Notes under the pieces: model-generated
Database searches by the model: none
What the model was told of the DNA's origin: nothing
What the model saw: only the letters and a program-made list of their open reading frames with translations
Translations under genes and position numbers: made by a program
Shown: positions 14,276-19,258 of the stretch, piece by piece
Position numbering within the stretch: position 1 is the stretch's first letter
How the letters are laid out: every line of letters starts with the position of its first letter
Assembly: GCA_003485325.1 (NCBI GenBank)
Contig: DMZI01000076.1
Span: 1-19,258, forward strand
Source of the DNA: Desulfotomaculum sp.
GTDB taxonomy: Bacteria > Bacillota > Desulfotomaculia > Desulfotomaculales > Nap2-2B
Length of the DNA: 19,258 bases
Direction of reading: 5' to 3'

Positions 14276-17044
14276 TTAGGCGCCGGCTTTGGACAGGATC
14301 GCTTTTTTAAGGCTCCCCAATTTTTTATCAGCTTCCTCGTCGCTTTTCCCTACTACCGACAGATAAATTTTTATTTTGGGTTCCGTACCGGAAGGTCTGA
14401 CGCAAAACCAGCTGTTATCGCTAAATTTATAATAAAGGACCCTGGAGCTAGGCAGGTCTAAACATACTTCCGAGCCATTGTTCAGGTCATAGCATATTTT
14501 ACGTGAATAATCCCTTTTTTCCACAGCAGTCATATAGTCAACATCCGGAAGCTCTTTATCAAAAGCATCCATCAGTTTTGCTTCTAACGCCTTATTCGCC
14601 AGGTTAATCGAAAGCAGATCCTCTTTGTAGTAACCGTGCCGCTTATATAAATCTTCCAGGACTTCGTGCAGGTTCTGCCCTCTTTCCTTGTAATATGCCG
14701 CCATTTCAGCAATCAGAAAAGCCGCGATATTGGCATCCTTGTCGCGTACGAATGTTCCGTCCAGAAAACCATAGCTTTCCTCGTATCCAAAAAGGAAATG
14801 GCTGGATCCGGTTTCTTCAAATTCCTTAATTTTTTCCCCTATATACTTAAATCCCGTCAGTGTTTCCATCGTCCGTATTCCGTAAGAAGCAGCGACCGCT
14901 TTTCCCATTTCCCCGGTAACTATTGTCTTGATTACAACACCGTCAACAGGCAGAGCTCCTTTTTCAGAAAGCCGTCCCAGGATATATTCCAGCAACAGGG
15001 CGCCTATCTGGTTTCCATTGAGGAAACGGTAGCCGCCGTTTTTATCCCGGGCGGCGCAGCCAACCCTGTCGCAATCCGGATCTGTAGCCAGAACCAGATC
15101 AGCATTCAAGCGTCCTGCCATTTCCAGGCCTATTGTAAATGTCTCCGGATCCTCGGGATTGGGAACCCGCACAGTGGGGAAAGCCGGGTCCGGCGACATC
15201 TGCTCTTCTACTGTATATAGATCTATATAACCCGTTTCTCCCAGCAGGTTGGGAATAAAACAGGAACCTGTGCCGTGAAGAGGGGTAAAAACTACTTTTA
15301 AAATACTTTCTGGTTTAGTCAGGGAAAGAGAGCGGACTTTTTCTTTATAAAGAACATCCAAATCAGAGCTGATATATTTAAGCAGCCCTTTATCAACAGC
15401 TTCCTCCCTGGGAATTGTACGGACCCCGTCAAACATATCCACTTGCGAAATGGCCTTTGTAAGTTCGTCGGACATAGGAGAAACCAGCTGCGCCCCGTCC
15501 GGCCCGTAAACCTTGTAACCGTTATAATTGGGCGGGTTATGGCTGGCCGTGACTACCACACCGGCCGAACATCCAAGTTCCCTGATTGCGAAAGAAAGTA
15601 AAGGAGTTGGATGGATTCCTTCGAAAACCAGCGCCTCAATGCCGTTGGCGGACAGAACCAGAGCAGTCTCTTCGGCAAATTCGCAAGAACAGCGCCTTGT
15701 ATCATAGGCTATGGCAACCTTGATTTTCGTCGTTCCCCCAAACCGATCACGCAGGTAGTCGGCAAGGCCTTGCGTTGCTCTCCTTACCACATACCGGTTG
15801 ATCCTGTTTGATCCCGCTCCGATTATTCCGCGCATTCCTCCGGTGCCAAAGCTTAATTCGGCCCCGAACCGGTCAATTATAGCGTCCCGGTCGTCCTTGA
15901 TATCTAAAAGTTCCTGGCGGGTATCCGGATCGATTGCCCTGGAATTCAGCCACTCTTTATAAGCTTCAGAAATTGGATCGCCTGCTGAATTAACCTGGTT
16001 TTCCAATAAAGTGTTCTTTTTTATTTTTTCCACAATCTTTTTTACCTCCTGTGACTTTTCTCTGGAACATATTAAAAGAGCGTCTTCCGTATCAATAATA
16101 ATGAGATTCTCGACTCCGATAGTACTGATTAACCGCGTCTGTGAATAAATAAGTGAACTGTGCGTGTCCAGGCTGATTACTTTTCCCCTGATATGATTCC
16201 CGTGAATATCCTTGGGGAAAATTTTATACAGGCTTTCCCAGTTTCCAACGTCACTCCAGCCCAGATCAGTCGGAATGACCGTTACACGATCTGATCTTTC
16301 AAGGATTCCATAGTCTATTGAGACGTTTTCGATTGACATGTAAATCTCTTCCAAGTTGGAGTATTCCCTGTAATCCAGGCTATCTAAACTATCCGACAAA
16401 TCAGGAAGAAATCTCCGGTACTGAGCGGTAAGGTCCCCAACCTTAAAAACAAACATGCCGCTGTTCCATAAAAAGCGCGGATCCTTTATATAAAGGCACG
16501 CCTGATCAAAATCAGGCTTCTCCACAAATTGCTGAACCCTGTATGTCCATTGATCCAAACTTTCCCCGCAGTTGATATATCCGTAGCCTGTTTCCGGGTA
16601 GGTCGGCCTGATTCCAAAAGTAACCATTCCGTAACGTTCGGCGGATAGCCTCGCCCGGTTTAAAAGTCCGGCGAATTCTTCTTTTGAAGTGACCAGATGA
16701 TCTGCAGGCAGCACCGCCATAAGAGCGTCCTGACCGTCAACCTTTTCAATATACCAGGCTGCCAGGCCGACTGCAGGCGCGGTGTTGCGGGCTGCAGGCT
16801 CATGCATCAGGACAGCATTTTTAACTCCCAGGCCCTCAAGCTGATTTTCAATGCCGGCTTTCTGATCCCTATGGACGACGACTATAATGCGTTCCTCAGG
16901 AACTATCTTTAACACTCTCTGCACTGTTTCCTGAAAAAGGCTTTTTTCATCATCCAGCAGTTTCAGGTTTTGTTTAGGGTTATTTTCCCTGCTCAGCGGC
17001 CACAGACGGGTACCGCTTCCCCCTGCAAGAATTACCGCGTACAT
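14276..17044 (-). CDS. Fused mannose-1-phosphate guanylyltransferase / phosphohexomutase (phosphomannomutase or phosphoglucomutase)
   Basis: One uninterrupted 922-aa frame joins two enzymes. Residues 1 to about 335 are a ManC-type nucleotidyltransferase: AGGSGTRLWPLS at 7-18, FVEKP at 173-177, DLGWSDVGNW at 260-269, with no phosphomannose isomerase domain. A linker of about 30 residues leads to an alpha-D-phosphohexomutase of about 560 residues. This has FGTGGMRG (399-406), the phosphoserine loop TASHNP (499-504, S501), metal-binding DPDCDR (655-660), sugar loop GYEESYG (753-759) and phosphate loop RPSGTEPK (883-890). GYEES and the overall length fit the PgcA-type phosphoglucomutases of Firmicutes better than AlgC-type enzymes. 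All active-site motifs are intact. The likely pathway is mannose-6-phosphate to mannose-1-phosphate to GDP-mannose for surface glycans; glucose-phosphate use is also possible. I prefer the ATG at 17044 (GGGAG 8 nt upstream) over GTG at 17053. A strong promoter lies about 95 nt upstream. Confidence 0.93.
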   Translation of the reverse strand: MYAVILAGGSGTRLWPLSRENNPKQNLKLLDDEKSLFQETVQRVLKIVPEERIIVVVHRDQKAGIENQLEGLGVKNAVLMHEPAARNTAPAVGLAAWYIEKVDGQDALMAVLPADHLVTSKEEFAGLLNRARLSAERYGMVTFGIRPTYPETGYGYINCGESLDQWTYRVQQFVEKPDFDQACLYIKDPRFLWNSGMFVFKVGDLTAQYRRFLPDLSDSLDSLDYREYSNLEEIYMSIENVSIDYGILERSDRVTVIPTDLGWSDVGNWESLYKIFPKDIHGNHIRGKVISLDTHSSLIYSQTRLISTIGVENLIIIDTEDALLICSREKSQEVKKIVEKIKKNTLLENQVNSAGDPISEAYKEWLNSRAIDPDTRQELLDIKDDRDAIIDRFGAELSFGTGGMRGIIGAGSNRINRYVVRRATQGLADYLRDRFGGTTKIKVAIAYDTRRCSCEFAEETALVLSANGIEALVFEGIHPTPLLSFAIRELGCSAGVVVTASHNPPNYNGYKVYGPDGAQLVSPMSDELTKAISQVDMFDGVRTIPREEAVDKGLLKYISSDLDVLYKEKVRSLSLTKPESILKVVFTPLHGTGSCFIPNLLGETGYIDLYTVEEQMSPDPAFPTVRVPNPEDPETFTIGLEMAGRLNADLVLATDPDCDRVGCAARDKNGGYRFLNGNQIGALLLEYILGRLSEKGALPVDGVVIKTIVTGEMGKAVAASYGIRTMETLTGFKYIGEKIKEFEETGSSHFLFGYEESYGFLDGTFVRDKDANIAAFLIAEMAAYYKERGQNLHEVLEDLYKRHGYYKEDLLSINLANKALEAKLMDAFDKELPDVDYMTAVEKRDYSRKICYDLNNGSEVCLDLPSSRVLYYKFSDNSWFCVRPSGTEPKIKIYLSVVGKSDEEADKKLGSLKKAILSKAGA

Positions 17045-17140
17045 GGTACTCACTCCCGAAAAATTAACAGGATTAACCCGTTCAACTTAACAAATAATGA
17101 CCAATCCCAAAAAAGTTTAAGATCGATTTTTAACACAAAT

Positions 17141-17169
17141 ACTATACCGATAAAAAATGGTAAAGTCAA
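17141..17169 (-). promoter_or_regulatory. Sigma-A promoter of the ManC-mutase fusion gene
   Basis: On the minus strand TTGACT (17164-17169), a 17-nt spacer and TATAGT (17141-17146) form a near-consensus vegetative promoter. The start point would be near 17134, leaving about a 90-nt leader before the ATG at 17044. I see no obvious riboswitch or terminator in that leader. Confidence 0.85.
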
Positions 17170-17344
17170 TGAACGGCAACCTTTTAGGATCTATTAATGC
17201 AAGCTAGCCGTATTTGCCAAATTTATTTCATAGCAAGAGCAGGAAGAAACGATTTTTTGTTGAAAAATCTATACTGTAACCAGGTAAGTTTTTCCCCTGC
17301 TTTAAACTGTTATCAAAACAGATCTCGGAAAGGAGGAAAACATA
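17170..17344. other. Upstream region of the 60-aa gene, no complete promoter found
   Basis: This is the divergent intergenic stretch upstream of the 60-aa gene. A lone TATACT (17270-17275, plus strand) could be a -10 element, but no -35 sits at 16-18 nt. A short inverted repeat, CTGTT/AACAG, lies near 17307-17322. Nothing else is recognisable apart from the AGGAGG of the next gene. Confidence 0.35.
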
Positions 17345-17527
17345 ATGAGGGTTGTCTTCGCTATTACAATGGAAAACCTGCCCTGTCAGGACGAAAAGGA
17401 AACCCAGGCGCTTATCCGCGATAGGCTTGCTGAAGGATTATCCGTGTATCCTGATCAGGTAATGATCCTTTCAGTTGAAATGGAACCGGGTGACGATGAA
17501 GAGTTGGATAAGCAGGGATACAAATAG
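17345..17527 (+). CDS. Hypothetical 60-aa acidic protein
   Basis: I do not recognise the family. The evidence for a real gene is a perfect AAAGGAGG 8 nt before the ATG, coding-like codon use, and a good intrinsic terminator about 90 nt after the stop. The protein starts with a beta-strand-like MRVVFAITMENLP. A helix-like charged segment follows (about residues 15-32), then a second strand VMILSVEMEPG (39-49) and an acidic end (DDEELDK). A strand-helix-strand order in a small soluble protein suggests a ferredoxin-like or similar small alpha/beta fold, but that is only an inference. There is one cysteine and no membrane segment. It is a single-gene transcription unit divergent from the fusion gene. 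Confidence 0.75.
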   Translation: MRVVFAITMENLPCQDEKETQALIRDRLAEGLSVYPDQVMILSVEMEPGDDEELDKQGYK

Positions 17528-17619
17528 TTCTTCATTGCTCCTCTCCTATATAACTTTCTTCGAAAGGCAAAAACGACGGAAAATAGCCGCCATTGGAGAA
17601 CAATAAATATAAAGCAACA

Positions 17620-17650
17620 GGCGGGTTAATCTTATACCCGCCCGTTTTAT
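17620..17650 (+). terminator. Intrinsic terminator after the 60-aa gene
   Basis: GGCGGGT (17620-17626) pairs with ACCCGCC (17636-17642) across a 9-nt loop, followed by CGTTTTATT. It would end the plus-strand 60-aa transcript. On the minus strand the hairpin lies immediately after the 43-aa ORF but lacks a good T-run there. Its sequence is related to the hairpin at 17990-18026. Confidence 0.75.
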
Positions 17651-17651
17651 T

Positions 17652-17783
17652 CTAAACATTCTTATGCGCTTCTCTCAGCGACGATGTTTTACAGGCAAAG
17701 GTGAGCGCCCCCAAAATACAGGTAATGCCGCCAATAAGCAAGGTTTTTGGCGCCCCTATGGTACTGCTCTTTTTAATCCTCAC
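17652..17783 (-). CDS. Putative 43-aa single-span membrane protein
   Basis: A GTG start (17781-17783) lies inside the last codons of the 56-aa gene and is preceded by AGGA at 5-nt spacing. The product starts with the basic MRIKKSS. It then has one strongly hydrophobic segment at about residues 14-31 (LLIGGITCILGALTFAC) and ends with a short charged tail (SSLREAHKNV). A positively charged N-terminus followed by one helix predicts a small inner-membrane protein. It overlaps the upstream small gene by 11 nt, which suggests translational coupling. No family is recognised. The case rests on the overlap, the ribosome site and the clear membrane pattern; a chance ORF of this length cannot be ruled out. 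Confidence 0.5.
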   Translation of the reverse strand: MRIKKSSTIGAPKTLLIGGITCILGALTFACKTSSLREAHKNV

Positions 17784-17943
17784 TTTCTTCCTGCAGAAGA
17801 TTATTTATTTCTTCCAGGGCTTCAAATACATATTTTGGGACCGGAATCTCGTCTTCGTCTATTTGATCAGCTTCTTCGAGGAACCTGGTCAGGTAGTGCA
17901 TGTAGAGTTCCAAAAGCAAAACTTCTTCCTTTCTTAAAAACAT
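17773..17943 (-). CDS. Hypothetical 56-aa acidic protein
   Basis: The ATG at 17941-17943 has AAGGGGG 7 nt upstream, close to an ideal ribosome site. The product begins MFLRKEEVLLLELYMHYL and continues with an acidic helix-like segment, then IPVPKYVFEALEEINNLLQEE. It is rich in Glu, Asp and Leu, has no cysteine or membrane segment, and looks like two amphipathic helices separated by a DEDEIPVP turn. This suggests a small helical, perhaps protein-binding, molecule. I do not recognise the family. It overlaps the 43-aa membrane ORF downstream. Both are flanked by similar hairpins (17620-17642 and 17990-18026). Confidence 0.68.
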   Translation of the reverse strand: MFLRKEEVLLLELYMHYLTRFLEEADQIDEDEIPVPKYVFEALEEINNLLQEESED

Positions 17944-17985
17944 CTGGGTACCCCCTTGATAAAATTTACTATTTTATATTTCAAC

Positions 17986-18026
17986 AAAAGTCGGGTTTTC
18001 CCTTTATCGTTTAACTTATACCCGAC
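17986..18026 (-). terminator. Possible hairpin/terminator upstream of the 56-aa gene
   Basis: On the minus strand GTCGGG pairs with CCCGAC (plus-strand arms 17990-17995 and 18021-18026), followed by TTTTGTTG. The loop is long (25 nt), so termination would be weak. It could end the transcript of the zinc-ribbon gene (stop at 18154). The right arm and adjoining bases closely resemble the terminator at 17620-17642. Confidence 0.35.
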
Positions 18027-18153
18027 CATCCTCATCTTAAAACAAGCCCGGGAGCCTGGATTTTTTTCTTAATCTTTCGTTGGATAACTGGATAATACTT
18101 TTAACCGGGTCCAGGATTAGTTTTCGGATTTTCTTTATTTTTTTTGGGGGTAA

Positions 18154-18399
18154 TTACAATATGGTATCTGAAGGTTTAACATCCGGATCCTGCTTGAAAC
18201 TGAAAATATCCATACAGGTCTCGCATAAATAAGCATACAGAGGACTGTCTCCGCCCATGTAGCAATAGGCTGTTTTCCCGCTTGGTATTGACAAGCCACA
18301 GCTGAAGCAGAGAAGAAAAGGCGACGTCGGTTCGGTTGTAACCTTCCCCAAAAATTCAAATGTTACATCTTCCTGCGGTTTGGTATTATCGTGAAACAT
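18154..18399 (-). CDS. Hypothetical 81-aa protein with two CxxC knuckles (zinc-ribbon-like)
   Basis: The protein has CFSC at 31-34 and CETC at 59-62, plus another cysteine at 46. The spacing of two CxxC pairs by about 24 residues, with a predicted strand-rich region between them (KTAYCYMGGDSPLYAYLC), is what a small zinc ribbon looks like. Function is unknown; proteins of this size with zinc ribbons often bind RNA, DNA or a partner protein. The ATG at 18397-18399 has GAGGGA about 7 nt upstream. A second frame on the same strand (18135-18359) is out of phase and lacks these signals. Upstream lies a 7-bp inverted repeat (18451-18476), a possible operator. Confidence 0.72.
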   Translation of the reverse strand: MFHDNTKPQEDVTFEFLGKVTTEPTSPFLLCFSCGLSIPSGKTAYCYMGGDSPLYAYLCETCMDIFSFKQDPDVKPSDTIL

Positions 18400-18450
18400 C
18401 CTTAAATCCCTCTTCCCTCAAAGACAATAAGTTCATGCGTATAAAAAGAA

Positions 18451-18476
18451 ACGTTTAACCATAATATGCTAAACGT
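18451..18476. repeat. Inverted repeat ACGTTTA-N12-TAAACGT
   Basis: Plus-strand ACGTTTA (18451-18457) and TAAACGT (18470-18476) are perfect inverted arms separated by 12 nt. The arm centres are 19 nt apart, roughly two helical turns, as for a dimeric regulator site. It lies 52-77 nt before the start of the zinc-ribbon-like gene. No known regulator is assigned. Confidence 0.5.
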
Positions 18477-18561
18477 GGTTATGATGTACCATTTTAATAT
18501 ATTTTGCCCAATATGCCGGCCTAAATACCCCAACCACTGCCCCAGCCAAAAAGGCAGTCAA
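18469..18561 (-). CDS. Possible 30-aa membrane peptide
   Basis: A TTG (18559-18561) follows GGAG by 9 nt and opens 30 codons. The product is MTAFLAGAVVGVFRP followed by a basic tail (YWAKYIKMVHHNHV). An in-frame TAA lies two codons upstream of the TTG, so the start is well limited. The composition, a short hydrophobic helix then Lys/His, is plausible for a tiny membrane protein, but length and start codon make it uncertain. Its stop lies within the inverted repeat at 18451-18476. Confidence 0.25.
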   Translation of the reverse strand: MTAFLAGAVVGVFRPAYWAKYIKMVHHNHV

Positions 18562-18700
18562 AGATTAAAACTCCGTGCTCTAATCTATCAACACACAACT
18601 CTAACTTTCTTTGGAAGCATCATAAAAAAGTTGTCCTTCTGATCTTTTGCGGTTTAAAGTTCGATCACCCGGCAATTATTTCGTCCAAACTCATAAAGTA

Positions 18701-18946
18701 TTACTTCGTTTCATCGGTCAGACCTGCGGCTGTTTCAAGTTCCGCGGCCGGCTTTTTATTGTCCCCCTGATTAAATTTAACTGCTAACTTATCGTCAGGC
18801 CGTTCACCCGGGAGCGGTATATATCTGACCGGCAGTGCTTTTAGGACACATAATTCCATGGCGCTTGAACCCTGTTTATTCGAGTTTTTCTTCGATGGAA
18901 ATAAAAAGTTCCTCTGATGGCGCCTTGCGCAGATAAGCTTTTTCAA
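18701..18946 (-). CDS. Hypothetical 81-aa protein, TTG start
   Basis: The start is TTG (18944-18946), with AAGGAG placed 8 nt upstream across a T-tract, a very good ribosome site. The N-terminus is strongly basic (MKKLICARRHQRNFLFPSKK, then NSNK). A central MELCVLKALPVRYIPLPGER segment looks strand-like, and the C-terminus is acidic and probably disordered (ending ETAAGLTDETK). There are two cysteines and no membrane segment. An internal ATG at residue 30 (MELCVLK) could be an alternative start, but it has no comparable ribosome site. No family is recognised. Confidence 0.6.
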   Translation of the reverse strand: MKKLICARRHQRNFLFPSKKNSNKQGSSAMELCVLKALPVRYIPLPGERPDDKLAVKFNQGDNKKPAAELETAAGLTDETK

Positions 18947-19195
18947 AAAAAAATCTCCTTCAAGATAATTAATTCAACATTAAAGCTTTGTTTGTATAAT
19001 TATTAATCCTGCCAACAGTATATTCCCGTTTAGCCGTAACTGTCCCGCCCGGTTCCCCAAGGTCAACGACTCCCCTCCATAAAAAAAGCCATCCCCCTTA
19101 TGGTTAAAGAGATAACCATTATTTCTATACACTGGTAACATATGTCATGTAATAACATACTATGGTAACAAATACTCGAAAGGGGGATTTAAATA
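18947..19195. other. Intergenic region with repeated GGTTA/GGTAACA motifs
   Basis: Between the divergent small genes there is a perfect inverted repeat ATGGTTA-aagaga-TAACCAT (19100-19119) and two direct GGTAACA copies (19134-19140 and 19164-19170). All lie within 100 nt upstream of the Gly/Cys-rich ORF. TATACA (19126-19131) and CATACTAT (19156-19163) are candidate -10 elements without clear -35 partners; the second resembles the sporulation sigma-E -10 consensus CATACAMT. A minus-strand 28-codon frame also lies here and is not accepted. Confidence 0.45.
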
Positions 19196-19258
19196 ATGGG
19201 TTTCGGATGTGATCCGGATTGCGGTATTGGTTGCGGTAGCGGTTCCTTCCTAATCTTC
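19196..19258 (+). CDS. Start of a Gly/Cys-rich small protein (truncated by window end)
   Basis: The ATG at 19196-19198 is preceded by AAGGGGG about 9 nt upstream. The 21 visible codons read MGFGCDPDCGIGCGSG, then SFLIF. Glycine- and cysteine-rich heads followed by a hydrophobic stretch resemble the very short YjcZ-type and related spore-associated proteins of Firmicutes, but too little is visible to be sure. The frame is open to the end of the window. The upstream repeated motifs and sigma-E-like -10 would fit sporulation control. Confidence 0.6.
   Translation, partial: MGFGCDPDCGIGCGSGSFLIF

Larger units (their letters stand above)
18400..18700. other. 300-bp gap between two small genes: inverted repeat and a tiny ORF only
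   Basis: No confident gene lies here. It contains the ACGTTTA/TAAACGT inverted repeat (18451-18476) and the 30-codon frame listed separately. There are also two very short minus-strand frames (9 and 11 codons) without good support. I found no promoter fitting consensus and no terminator after the TTG-start gene that ends at 18701. Confidence 0.5.

Noticed and set aside
14666..15220. 184-codon plus-strand frame inside the fusion gene
   Set aside because: It is antisense to conserved mutase motifs (GYEESYG, DPDCDR region), has no ribosome site and no recognisable domain.
17664..18014. Plus-strand frames at 17664-18014 and 17701-17937
   Set aside because: No ribosome site. They lie opposite the 56-aa and 43-aa minus-strand ORFs, the former with a strong ribosome site and coding-like composition, and they begin inside the hairpin-flanked region without a promoter.
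18025..18125. Minus-strand frame reading KKIKKIRKLILDPVK and beyond
   Set aside because: The composition looks protein-like, but there is no ATG, GTG or TTG between the preceding in-frame stop and this segment.
18135..18359. 74-codon minus-strand frame overlapping the zinc-ribbon-like gene
   Set aside because: Out of frame with the CxxC-bearing ORF, no ribosome site, and no coherent composition.
18484..18642. 53-55 codon plus-strand frame containing CPICRPKYPNHC
   Set aside because: The cysteine spacing drew attention, but the upstream GTGG is not a convincing ribosome site. The rest is basic low-information sequence antisense to the possible 30-aa ORF.
18980..19069. 28-codon minus-strand TTG frame after GGAGGGG, ending in a hydrophobic stretch
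   Set aside because: The ribosome site is good, but the product is too short and has no supporting context beyond the upstream site.
19080..19107. Minus-strand CCAT/ATGG hairpin followed by seven T as a terminator
   Set aside because: The stem is only four base pairs and the bases recur in the palindrome next to it; too weak to call.

Overview
The window is chromosomal DNA from a low-to-moderate GC, spore-forming member of the Bacillota (Firmicutes), most likely a clostridial lineage near the Peptococcaceae (Desulfotomaculum/Pelotomaculum type). The evidence is the mraZ-rsmH-ftsL-PASTA PBP-murE-murF order, a DNPR-type (meso-diaminopimelate) MurE, purine-rich AGGAGG ribosome sites with frequent TTG/GTG starts, an RNase G next to a radical SAM/DUF2344 pair, and a run of tiny genes of the kind seen in sporulating Firmicutes. 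Genus cannot be fixed by reading alone. No IS element, phage gene, CRISPR array or rRNA is visible.

Layout. Positions 1-7179 (minus strand) are the front of the division and cell wall (dcw) cluster, transcribed right to left: mraZ, rsmH, ftsL, a spoVD/ftsI-type PBP with two PASTA domains, murE and murF (its last few codons are outside the window). Three exactly 10-nt-spaced AAGTGG boxes directly before mraZ look like the MraZ autoregulatory operator. Positions 7318-12549 (minus) hold a second operon: a radical SAM protein with a B12-binding-like N-terminus, its DUF2344 partner, RNase G with an added C-terminal TRAM domain, and panE (ketopantoate reductase), closed by a clear terminator at 7318-7343. 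Positions 12660-12814 (plus) carry a textbook promoter, tRNA-Gln(CUG) and terminator. Positions 13064-14266 (plus) encode an EAL-HDOD protein preceded by a sigma-28-like promoter. Convergent to it, 14276-17044 (minus) encodes a 922-aa fusion of mannose-1-phosphate guanylyltransferase and a phosphohexomutase, driven by a near-consensus sigma-A promoter at 17141-17169.

The last 2 kb (17.3-19.26 kb) is a small-gene region: a 60-aa acidic protein (plus), two overlapping minus-strand ORFs of 56 and 43 aa flanked by two related hairpins, an 81-aa protein with two CxxC knuckles, an 81-aa TTG-start protein, and the start of a Gly/Cys-rich ORF running off the right end. None of these has a function I can name.

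How it fits together: the left half makes the peptidoglycan precursor UDP-MurNAc-pentapeptide and the septal machinery. The middle operon combines RNA processing with coenzyme A precursor synthesis. The fusion enzyme would supply GDP-mannose for surface glycans, and the EAL-HDOD gene is a probable signalling or motility regulator. The most unusual items are the fusion enzyme, the TRAM-tailed RNase G, the phased MraZ boxes, and the hairpin-flanked overlapping small ORFs.
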